Assembly (NCBI GenBank): GCA_001723855.1 | Contig: MCBC01000044.1 | Span: forward strand, 1 to 18,799 | Direction of reading: 5' to 3' | Length of the DNA: 18,799 nucleotides | Origin: Candidatus Altarchaeales archaeon WOR_SM1_86-2 | Lineage (GTDB): Archaea > Altiarchaeota > Altiarchaeia > IMC4 > MCBC01 | Shown here: positions 1-6,634 of the stretch, in pieces | How the letters are laid out: each line of letters begins with the position of its first letter | How positions within the stretch are numbered: the first letter of the stretch is position 1 | Notes under the pieces: generated by a model | What the model was told of the DNA's origin: nothing | The model's database searches: none | The model's input: the letters and a program-made list of their open reading frames with translations, nothing else | Made by a program: the position numbers and the translations under genes

Positions 1-387
1 GGCGTCTTTCTCTTCAACGAGATAACGAAGGTAATCTTTTATATCGGATTCGTCTATGGTGAGTGAATGCTTGCCTGCAAATTTAACAAGTTCTTTGTTG
101 TAGTGAAGATAGGATTTAACTGTTTTTGGGCTGTATCTCCTTGAGATGAGTTCTCTTTCAAGCGCGTCAAATTTTTGTAGGATTGGATCAATATCGATAT
201 TCTCACCAGAAAATGCAGATAAAATCTTTTTTAGAGTGTCTTCTGAATAGGGAAAACTCCAGTGTTTTTCTTTAGGATGCCATTTGTAGCCATTAATGGT
301 TTTGATTTTCGCAACATAATCCTTATTGTATGGGAAACCGACCCTTATCCTGTTTGAGGATCCTTTACTAACTGTTATTTTGTCCAC
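1..387 (-). CDS. Tyrosine recombinase/integrase, N-terminal part (runs off the window)
   Basis: Partial gene; 129 codons are visible and the catalytic C-terminal domain lies beyond base 1. Residues about 5-55 form a small domain with the pattern GFPYNKDYVAKIK, NGYKWHPKEKHWSFP, seen ahead of the core-binding domain in many XerC/D- and integron-type recombinases of bacteria and archaea. Residues about 66-129 match the SAM-like core-binding domain (LERELISRRYSPKTVKSYL, then DIKDYLRYLVEEK). The catalytic R-H-R-Y residues are not in view. I chose the GTG at 385-387 because an in-frame TGA lies two codons upstream and no ATG fits. The gene points away from the pelota remnant at 468. Family membership is fairly secure; whether it belongs to a mobile element or is a resident Xer-like recombinase cannot be told. 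Confidence 0.75.
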   Translation of the reverse strand, partial: MDKITVSKGSSNRIRVGFPYNKDYVAKIKTINGYKWHPKEKHWSFPYSEDTLKKILSAFSGENIDIDPILQKFDALERELISRRYSPKTVKSYLHYNKELVKFAGKHSLTIDESDIKDYLRYLVEEKDA

Positions 388-467
388 GGTTCTTCATTAG
401 CATCTACCTGATTTTTCTTATTTTTTATAGATTTTAAAAGTAAAGTTATATAGTTTTAGATACAAAG
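388..467. promoter_or_regulatory. AT-rich divergent intergenic region, recombinase / pelota remnant
   Basis: This 80-bp gap between the divergent recombinase gene and the pelota remnant is very AT-rich. A TATA-like ATATAG lies at about 448-453, in the same place relative to the remnant ATG as a TATA-like string before the intact pelota gene. That suggests part of the original upstream region was duplicated too. No Shine-Dalgarno sequence is visible. Promoter activity is a guess. Confidence 0.3.
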
Positions 468-608
468 ATGAAAATCATTTATCGGGACAGGCCGCATGGG
501 ATTGTAAAGGTCATGGCGGAGAATCTTGACGATCTGTGGTATTTAAGCGGGGTGGTGAAAGAGGGCGATCTTGTTAAGGGGGAACTATAAGGAGAATTAA
601 AAGTGATA
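468..608 (+). pseudogene. Remnant of pelota (5' end only, frameshifted)
   Basis: The first 40 codons read MKIIYRDRPHGIVKVMAENL, then DDLWYLSGVVKEGDLVKGEL, and stop at 588-590. This is nearly the N-terminus of the intact pelota product at 1687. In DNA alignment, similarity continues past the stop to about 606-608 if one base is inserted near 584: the broken copy has GGGGAACTATAAGG where the intact gene has GGGGAGACCGTAAG. Restoring that base gives TIRRIKS, matching VRRIKS of pelota. The copy is therefore frameshifted by a one-base deletion and truncated at about codon 47 of 360. It covers only part of the Sm-like RNA-binding domain A and cannot make a working factor. Substitutions fall mostly at third positions, so the copy has diverged for some time. 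Confidence 0.85.
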
Positions 609-618
609 TGCCTATAGT

Positions 619-1614
619 TTATTCATAAGGTCCTGTAATAGTGCCTACACTTGTGTGGGATTCTGTATACGTCCCTATCTGTTTATCATAGGAAATGCTG
701 ATATCGGCTTCATAGGGTTCTCCTGCGATGCCTTCACAATCATAACTTGGATCAACAGTTATTTGAAACATGTTTCCTGCTTCCACCTCGCTGTTCTCCG
801 GGAGCATACAGGTTCCGCACTCATTACCATACATTGACATACTGCAGACAGTAAGATTAATCCTGGTGCCTTCCCCGCTCACCATTGTAATTACTGCAGA
901 ACCATCATCATTTACCCCCCAGCTCATTGGTTTTACTGCTTCAAACCCCGTCATCGTCTTAGCAGTGCCTCCAAGGTTAAACACACCCATATACCACAGC
1001 GTGATCCCAACAATCACCACCGTCAATATAACCATAAATATTACAATCACTGCCAACAGTACAACAATAAGGGTTGATTTTTTCTCTGCCTTTGATCTCG
1101 GAGGGTCTGTGACATCTTCTCTAACAACAAGCGTTTTTGCAAGAAGATCCCCAACTCTCTGCCGTCTTTCCGTCAGGCATGCGACAGCCAGCCCGATTAT
1201 GTGATAGATAAAATATAAATCAAGAAATCGCGTAAAAGTTCTTGTAAACGATTGAAAATACGAAGGCGGCTCTCCATTTTCTTTGATAACTTTTATATGT
1301 AGAAGACGCTTTCCAACGGTCTGTCCCTTGCCGATACCACCCTCAAGAAAAATGAAATACGCAAAGGGCAAACAAAGAAACATAATAACAACCAACCACC
1401 AGAATATCATATCCCCCTCGGATATCATGCCCACAATAATGGCAATAATAACCCACGAAACAACTATTAAAACAACATCAATTATTGTGGAAAGAACTCT
1501 TGAGCCGATTGTAGCGTATTTATCTTCATCTCCATGATCCTGTTTTAATTCTTTTACTTCCTCTTCCAACTCTTCTATTTTTGCCTTTAATTGTTCTTTT
1601 GTTTCATCAGGCAT
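619..1614 (-). CDS. RDD-family membrane protein with coiled coil and Cys-containing ectodomain
   Basis: 331 aa. Residues 4-27 are a Glu/Lys-rich coiled coil (KEQLKAKIEELEEEVKELKQ). Residues about 33-165 are an RDD domain, named for its conserved Arg-Asp-Asp: SRVLSTIID (R39, D46), membrane helices at about 41-63 and 70-91, the G-QTVGKRLLHIKVI loop, and RRQRVGDLLAKT (D156). A third strong helix spans about 181-208. The last ~120 residues form a beta-rich, probably extracellular domain with Cys residues and the ending ISISYDKQIGTY...GTITGPYE, a pattern I associate with pilin-like secreted domains of DPANN and related archaea. RDD proteins are poorly understood; some act in ion transport. The cytosolic coiled coil joined to an ectodomain suggests sensing or scaffolding, which is inference. 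The gene lies between the two pelota 5' ends. Confidence 0.8.
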   Translation of the reverse strand: MPDETKEQLKAKIEELEEEVKELKQDHGDEDKYATIGSRVLSTIIDVVLIVVSWVIIAIIVGMISEGDMIFWWLVVIMFLCLPFAYFIFLEGGIGKGQTVGKRLLHIKVIKENGEPPSYFQSFTRTFTRFLDLYFIYHIIGLAVACLTERRQRVGDLLAKTLVVREDVTDPPRSKAEKKSTLIVVLLAVIVIFMVILTVVIVGITLWYMGVFNLGGTAKTMTGFEAVKPMSWGVNDDGSAVITMVSGEGTRINLTVCSMSMYGNECGTCMLPENSEVEAGNMFQITVDPSYDCEGIAGEPYEADISISYDKQIGTYTESHTSVGTITGPYE

Positions 1615-1686
1615 TTTTTATAATGCCCCACATTGGAATTGCAGGTATTACTTATTGATTAAGCATTATATAAATAATATCCGAAG
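1615..1686. promoter_or_regulatory. Divergent promoter region, RDD gene / pelota
   Basis: This 72-bp gap separates the divergent RDD and pelota genes. The string ATTATATAAAT (1665-1675) reads as a TATA box on either strand. On the minus strand it would place the transcript start near 1643, about 30 nt before the RDD ATG. On the plus strand it is only ~20 nt from the pelota ATG, too close for a normal archaeal start upstream of the codon, so the pelota promoter is uncertain. Confidence 0.35.
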
Positions 1687-2769
1687 ATGAAAATCATTTA
1701 TCGGGACAGGTCGCGTGGAGTTGTAAAGGTCATGGTGGAGAATCTTGACGATCTGTGGTATTTAAGCGGGGTGGTTAGAGAAGGCGATCTGGTCAGCGGG
1801 GAGACCGTAAGAAGGATCAAAAGCAAGGAGGAGTCGGTAAGGAAAGATACTGGGGTGAGAAGAACAATAACTTTAACCGTTGTGGTGGAGAAAACGGAGT
1901 TTAACCTGGACAGCGGGGCGTTCAGGATCACAGGGGCGATAAAGGAGGGTCCCGAGGACCTGGTTGCAATCGGCTCACACCATACGTTTAATGTGCAGAA
2001 GGGAACCGCACTGAAAATAATAAAAGAAGAAGGATGGGGCAGATTTGATCTGGAAAGATTGAAGGACGCGAAAAAGGCAAGTCTCAGACCAAAGGTTGTT
2101 ATAGCGGTGGTGGACGACGGAGAGGCGAACGTGGGCCTGGTCAGGGAGTCAAAAATCGAATACTTCACGATATCGAAAACAATCGGGGGGAAATACCGGG
2201 GGTACAAGGATGAAACAAGAACAAAACAAAAAACCTCCTTCTACCATGAACTGGCGAAATTTCTTTTAAACATAAACGGAAAGGAAAACATATCCGCATT
2301 TATCATTGCCGGCGCGGGTTTTGAAAAAGATAATTTCCGTAAATTTCTATCCCAGGGAATTGAGTATGAAGACATAACAAAAAATACAAGGATTGAAAAT
2401 ATCGGCTCCCACGGAAGATCAGGGATCGGGGAGGTCATAAAGAGAGGGGGGGTGGAAAAAACAGCAGAGGAACTGAGTGCCGCAAGGGATATAAAACTGG
2501 TTGAGAAGTTGATGGAGCACATCGGGAAAGACACCCGCCAGGGAATCTATGGAATTTCAGACATAGAGAATGCTTCAAATGCAGGGGCGGTTGATGTTCT
2601 GCTTGTCTGCGATGATCTGTTTTTAAAGGAAAGGGAAAGGATAGAGGGGGTAATGAATGCCGTAAAATCAACCCGCGGGCTGGTGCACCTGGTCAACCAT
2701 GAAAATGAGGCGGGCAGGCAGTTGAATTCCCTGGGCGGGATCGGAGCGGTTCTGAGGTACAGGATTTGA
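1687..2769 (+). CDS. pelA: Pelota / Dom34 ribosome-rescue factor (aPelota)
   Basis: 360 aa, close to the ~350 aa of archaeal pelota. Pelota is an eRF1 paralogue that enters the A site of stalled ribosomes with aEF1A and, with ABCE1, splits them (no-go and nonstop rescue). Domain A (Sm-like, about 1-130) opens MKIIYRD and contains ENLDDLWYLSGVVREGDLV. Domain B (about 135-265) has VVIAVVDDGEANVGLV and FYHELAKFLLN. Domain C (about 270-360) has GIYGISDIENASNAGAVDVL and ends GGIGAVLRYRI. As expected for pelota, no GGQ motif of release factors was seen. The stop lies 2 bp from the stop of the converging MBL gene. A broken copy of the gene's first 140 bp sits 1.2 kb upstream; this copy looks intact and is presumably the only functional one. 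Confidence 0.95.
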   Translation: MKIIYRDRSRGVVKVMVENLDDLWYLSGVVREGDLVSGETVRRIKSKEESVRKDTGVRRTITLTVVVEKTEFNLDSGAFRITGAIKEGPEDLVAIGSHHTFNVQKGTALKIIKEEGWGRFDLERLKDAKKASLRPKVVIAVVDDGEANVGLVRESKIEYFTISKTIGGKYRGYKDETRTKQKTSFYHELAKFLLNINGKENISAFIIAGAGFEKDNFRKFLSQGIEYEDITKNTRIENIGSHGRSGIGEVIKRGGVEKTAEELSAARDIKLVEKLMEHIGKDTRQGIYGISDIENASNAGAVDVLLVCDDLFLKERERIEGVMNAVKSTRGLVHLVNHENEAGRQLNSLGGIGAVLRYRI

Positions 2770-2771
2770 TT

Positions 2772-3971
2772 TTATCGTTCAAAATTTTTCCAGTCAACAC
2801 TACAGCAATTTATATCTAAGGGGGGACTCAGGGACATAGTGTCTGTGTCCACCTCAAATATTATCCTGTCATACAGTATATCTTTTCCATCTGTTTTATC
2901 CCATAAAGAGCATTTATCCAGAACATCGTCTGTTGTGCACGGACTTTCACCAGCTTTCGGGTTCCTGCCAGTACAGAATATCTCTGCATCTTTTTCATCG
3001 ATCATTTTCAGTACCTCCTCATCAGGGAGACCGTAACTGTTGTTTCCCACGCAGATGATACAATAGTTCGGCTTCACTTTCTCTAGTACCTCGGTGGTCG
3101 TACCTGTTTTACTGCCGTGATGGGCAACCTTCAGTACCTCCGATTCAAGTTCTCCCCCCCATTTACCGATCATACACTCCCAGCTTTCTTTTTCCGCATC
3201 ACCTGTGAATAGGAATGAACAGCCTTCAATCTCCTGCCCATCGTCATCGAGGGGAGTTAGCTTAAATACAATGCTCTGGTTGTTAGCGGTGCGGTCACTC
3301 TCTGAAGCAGCCTCATTCACCGTATTTTTCAATTCTTTTAAGTCAATTTCCAGATTCGCAGACAGAATATTCCCTAGCTCGATCTCGTTCTTCCCCACTA
3401 TATCTCTGGATGGAATCTGTTTATCCGGGGCCAGAATATCTATTTTCACGCTGTTGAATATCTTTGGAATGCTATCGCGGTTTTTTACTGAGGGGTGCCA
3501 GATATTATCCCCCCCAATGACATTTTTAACAAAACCATACAACTTCTCATTTGTATCAACGCTTTGAGAAATAAAGGAAAGGTTTTCAATTCCAAACTCA
3601 TCAATGTCGGGCATATATGATACAAATTCAGCAATAGTAATTGGTCTGTAGTCTTTTGGAGCAGGTCCCCAGTAGTTTTTTAGTCCGAACTTACCCTTCT
3701 TTATATAATCTCTCAGGAAGTATTTCAGACCAGCGATGTGATCCTCATCTATATGGGTCGCGATGATTAAATCAATATCATTTATCCCTTCATTACGAAG
3801 GTAATTTTCTAAGTCCTTGTTAATCCCTGAATATGCTCCGTCAACCACAATACACGCTTCTCTCTCTATTCCATCATCAGATTTTTCATTGAATGTTATC
3901 ACAATACAATCTCCTATACCTGCCCTATCTTCGCGTTGTTTATAAGTCAAAAAAGCTACTTTTAGTTTCAT
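2772..3971 (-). CDS. Stand-alone ComEC/Rec2-type metallo-beta-lactamase-fold hydrolase
   Basis: 399 aa, with no signal peptide or membrane helix, so probably cytosolic. Residues about 18-22 (GIGDC) match the GxGD motif opening ComEC-type MBL domains. The metal-site motif is THIDEDH (H73, D75, D77, H78), the HxDxDH form normal for this branch. FLFTGDAE (D258) and VAHHGS (H284/H285) supply the remaining ligands. Residues about 90-250 form an insertion between the metal motifs that I do not recognise. In ComEC the related domain is thought to degrade DNA, so a phosphodiesterase or nuclease is the first guess; substrate unknown. The gene lies 6 bp downstream of the cytosolic subtilase gene on the same strand, implying an operon. 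ComEC membrane and competence domains are absent. Confidence 0.85.
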   Translation of the reverse strand: MKLKVAFLTYKQREDRAGIGDCIVITFNEKSDDGIEREACIVVDGAYSGINKDLENYLRNEGINDIDLIIATHIDEDHIAGLKYFLRDYIKKGKFGLKNYWGPAPKDYRPITIAEFVSYMPDIDEFGIENLSFISQSVDTNEKLYGFVKNVIGGDNIWHPSVKNRDSIPKIFNSVKIDILAPDKQIPSRDIVGKNEIELGNILSANLEIDLKELKNTVNEAASESDRTANNQSIVFKLTPLDDDGQEIEGCSFLFTGDAEKESWECMIGKWGGELESEVLKVAHHGSKTGTTTEVLEKVKPNYCIICVGNNSYGLPDEEVLKMIDEKDAEIFCTGRNPKAGESPCTTDDVLDKCSLWDKTDGKDILYDRIIFEVDTDTMSLSPPLDINCCSVDWKNFER

Positions 3972-3977
3972 TTTTAT

Positions 3978-5609
3978 TTATATGGCTTGGATTGTCCTGA
4001 AAATATCTATGAGGCCTGCCCCCTGAAAATACCTGTCTCTTTTCAAATCCGTACAGTTCTCCATCAAAAGTTCTTTTACCTTCAACGGCTGCCCGATGAA
4101 CTCCTCCTTAGCGGAAAGGAAAAGTGCCAGCGCCCCCGACACATGGGGTGTTGCCATGCTGGTGCCGCTCATTTCAACGCCATCCTCCTCTCCCTTTTTC
4201 GCTAACCCCAGTGATTTTATTTTCTCTCCAGGAGCAACAACATCCGGCTTATACCTGCCGTCCCCTGTGGGCCCCTTTGAGGAGAAATATGATATGCCAT
4301 AAGTATGGGGGTTTGTTTTATGGACCGAACCGACGGTTATCACCTTCTCTGCGTTACCTGGATCAGAGATTGTAAGGTCCATGAATGTTCTGAAGTACTC
4401 CACCTTTGTTGTACCTTTAAAAGCAGCCAGTACCTTGTATCCGTCATTGCTGGCAGCAACACAGACCACCACCCCGGAATCCACCAGACGGTTCGCTTCC
4501 TGGCAGACCGGGGATGCCCCGCACCCGTAGCTTCCCACCTCCGGCGGGCCCCCTAAACTGATGTTGGCGCCGTGGATAACAATCCCCCTTGCTTTATGGT
4601 TTATATCCCTGATCTTCTGCATTGCTTGAATAACGGCAAATTCACTGCCGTTTCCATCCGCATCCAAAACCTTAAAATCATAAAGTTTCGCTTCAGGTGC
4701 AATTCCAGGGCATGTCGTGCTTCTTGATGCTATTATGCCTGCCACATGGGTGCCGTGTCCGTTTCTATCACCGTCCCCCTCCCCGGTGAAATCAAATTGT
4801 TCTTCAACAGCATTTTTAATGTGCGGGTTACCCGGATCGTATATCTTTAGATTGCCCCCATCCTTTTCACAAGTAAATTCATAAGTCTCTCCGCAGCGGA
4901 TTTCTAATTTTACTTTGCCCCCCTCTTTAAGTTCAAATATGGCCGAGTTTTCCCCGCTTGTAACCTCTATGGTTTTGCCGTCCTCGCATTTTTCGATTTC
5001 TGCATTTTCTTTCACCCATTCTATTTTTAAGTTATCCTTTAAAAATTCAATGAGTCGTTTGTCATCGTTTCCGGGGACATCATCCCAGTTAAACAAATAC
5101 CCTGCACCTGTATCTATCCCCGTATCGATCACAGCCCAAACTATCCCTTTTCCCTTCACATTGAATACGTTGCGCACCGCAGTGGACTTGATCGTATCAT
5201 TGGACTCATCAAGGAATGCGCTTGTTTTTTTGTTATACCATATCCTATGTATCCCCTTTATCCCCTCTACCCCATCCTTCTCTCCTGCGATCTCCTCTAT
5301 AACATCCGGTTCGAGTTTCGCAGATACAAAGAAATCGGTTGTATTGATGTCACTTTTAACACCTCTCTCCTTCAATCGCTCCTCCAATCGTTTTTTTATA
5401 TATTCTGTTGTGATTTCTTTTTTGCAATCATGGGGATCAAGATTTTTTTCTTTAATGTAATCCAAATCAACCTCTTTACCTGTTTCAGGGTCAATGTAGA
5501 TCACATCCCTTTTTCCTATAATCACATCAATACTTTCTCCTTTAACCATCCTCTGTTTCACCTCCGGAAGAATCTTCCTTGAATGCAGCAATTTATCTTT
5601 CTCAGCCAT
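3978..5609 (-). CDS. Cytosolic subtilisin-like serine protease (S8) with large insertion
   Basis: 543 aa, with no signal peptide (starts MAEKDKLLHSRK) and no membrane helix, so probably intracellular. Residues about 1-145 look like an extended propeptide/inhibitor region; DFFVSAKLEPDVIEEIAG resembles part of an I9 fold. The catalytic domain has D162 (VWAVIDTGID), H285 (NGHGTHVAG), oxyanion N388 (VAASNDG) and S484 (SGTSMATPHVSG), so all active-site residues are present. About 120 residues separate Asp and His, against ~32 in subtilisin. The excess (about 175-270) is rich in charged beta-strand sequence with Cys at 208, 239 and 247, and may be a sensor or substrate-binding insert. The MBL gene follows after 6 bp. 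The DUF362 gene is divergent, 45 bp away. Catalytic family is certain; its role and the meaning of the pairing are unknown. Confidence 0.9.
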   Translation of the reverse strand: MAEKDKLLHSRKILPEVKQRMVKGESIDVIIGKRDVIYIDPETGKEVDLDYIKEKNLDPHDCKKEITTEYIKKRLEERLKERGVKSDINTTDFFVSAKLEPDVIEEIAGEKDGVEGIKGIHRIWYNKKTSAFLDESNDTIKSTAVRNVFNVKGKGIVWAVIDTGIDTGAGYLFNWDDVPGNDDKRLIEFLKDNLKIEWVKENAEIEKCEDGKTIEVTSGENSAIFELKEGGKVKLEIRCGETYEFTCEKDGGNLKIYDPGNPHIKNAVEEQFDFTGEGDGDRNGHGTHVAGIIASRSTTCPGIAPEAKLYDFKVLDADGNGSEFAVIQAMQKIRDINHKARGIVIHGANISLGGPPEVGSYGCGASPVCQEANRLVDSGVVVCVAASNDGYKVLAAFKGTTKVEYFRTFMDLTISDPGNAEKVITVGSVHKTNPHTYGISYFSSKGPTGDGRYKPDVVAPGEKIKSLGLAKKGEEDGVEMSGTSMATPHVSGALALFLSAKEEFIGQPLKVKELLMENCTDLKRDRYFQGAGLIDIFRTIQAI

Positions 5610-5654
5610 TTTTCTTATAGTTTTTAATTATTTAAAAAAACTTATAATAAAAAA
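5610..5654. promoter_or_regulatory. Divergent promoter region, subtilase-MBL operon / DUF362 gene
   Basis: This 45-bp, almost wholly A/T gap separates two divergent genes. TTATAATAA lies just before the plus-strand ATG, and TATA-like strings occur on both strands. No Shine-Dalgarno motif is visible on either side, so leaderless or near-leaderless transcription is likely. The exact TATA boxes cannot be chosen by eye. Confidence 0.3.
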
Positions 5655-6632
5655 ATGGCATCAAGGGTTTATATGGCATCCGATGATTTAGTCCGGAAGG
5701 TGCCGGAGATGGTTGACCGCATGGATGTTGCTTTCAGGGGCAAAGTCGCGGTCAAGGTTCACATGGGCGAGCTGGGAAATGTTACTCACGTGAGGCCGGT
5801 ATTTGTCCGCAGGGTGGTCGATAAAATAAAGGAGCTGGGAGGTGAGCCGTTTGTTATTGACACGCCGGCGATCTATAAAGGAGACAGGGATACTGCAGGG
5901 AAGTATCTGAAAACTGCTGCAGTGAATGGGTTTACGAAGGAAAGCATGGGTGCGGAGGTGGTTATAGATGACACCGAAACTCTTATTAACGGCGTTGGAA
6001 TATCAAAGAAAATTATGGATTCAGATGCCCTTTTTGTCGTATCCCATGGAAAAGGTCATGGGATGTCCGGGTTCGGGGGGGCGATAAAGAATGTCGGCAT
6101 GGGATGCCCGTCGAAAAACGGCAAGGCGGTGATCCATGGAGTAAATAAACCCACAGTCCTGGATTGCTGCATTGGATGCGGCGATTGTGCGGAAAATTGT
6201 GCCGTGAACGCGATTTCTATAAAAAACGGCAGGGCGGTGATTGACTATGAGTTATGCGCGGGATGCGGGGGGTGCATGGGATGCGAGCAGGATGCAATAC
6301 ATGTAAGCAGGGAAAAGAAGGAAGAACTGCAGAGGGTCCTGGCAAAGGTAACAAAATCGGTGCTGGAAAATTTTGAAAACGTCGCGTATCTGAATTTCCT
6401 CCTGGATATAACGAAGCACTGCGACTGCTTTGGGTGTTATATGGAAAGCATCGCCCCCAACATAGGGGTCATTGGCTCAAAGGACATCGTTGCAATAGAT
6501 AAAGCATCCATTGACCTGATAGGAAAGCATGCAAATCTTGGAGAAATCCACGGCGTGAATCCGGAGGTTCAAATCGAGGAAGCAGTAAAGATTGGATTGG
6601 GAAGCAGGGACTATGAGTTAAATAGGCTCTAA
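5655..6632 (+). CDS. DUF362-family iron-sulfur protein with ferredoxin domain
   Basis: 325 aa, soluble. The DUF362 domain covers most of the protein: KVAVKVHMGELGN, the HVRPVFVRRVVDKIKELGG stretch, and FVVSHGKGHGMSGFGGAIKNVGMG, typical of this family in methanogens and other anaerobes. A ferredoxin insert at about 170-215 has one standard cluster motif, CIGCGDCAENCAVNAI (CxxCxxCxxxC), and one compact motif, CAGCGGCMGC (CxxCxxCxxC). A further cluster of Cys, HCDCFGCY, lies near residues 254-259. The family is thought to act in electron transfer or metal-centre chemistry, but no reaction is established. The gene ends 2 bp from the converging surface-protease gene. Family assignment is secure; function is open. 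Confidence 0.9.
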   Translation: MASRVYMASDDLVRKVPEMVDRMDVAFRGKVAVKVHMGELGNVTHVRPVFVRRVVDKIKELGGEPFVIDTPAIYKGDRDTAGKYLKTAAVNGFTKESMGAEVVIDDTETLINGVGISKKIMDSDALFVVSHGKGHGMSGFGGAIKNVGMGCPSKNGKAVIHGVNKPTVLDCCIGCGDCAENCAVNAISIKNGRAVIDYELCAGCGGCMGCEQDAIHVSREKKEELQRVLAKVTKSVLENFENVAYLNFLLDITKHCDCFGCYMESIAPNIGVIGSKDIVAIDKASIDLIGKHANLGEIHGVNPEVQIEEAVKIGLGSRDYELNRL

Positions 6633-6634
6633 AT

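Larger units (their letters stand above)
468..1827 (+). repeat. Direct repeats of pelota 5' end (468-608 and 1687-1827)
   Basis: About 140 bp are shared, at roughly 85-90% identity by eye, between 468-608 and 1687-1827, both on the plus strand and both starting at the pelota ATG. The offset is 1219 bp. The enclosed DNA holds the minus-strand RDD gene. This looks like a segmental duplication, or an insertion that carried in or left behind a gene 5' end. Only the right-hand copy is followed by the rest of the gene. Confidence 0.8.

Noticed and set aside
1667..1674. TATATAAA as the pelota TATA box
   Set aside because: It is only 20 nt from the ATG, so a normal archaeal start would fall inside the coding sequence; it fits the minus-strand RDD gene better.
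5010..5140. The long Asp-His spacing in the cytosolic subtilase as a frameshift or inserted element
   Set aside because: The reading frame is continuous, codon use is even, and all catalytic motifs flank it in order; it is a protein insertion, not a break.
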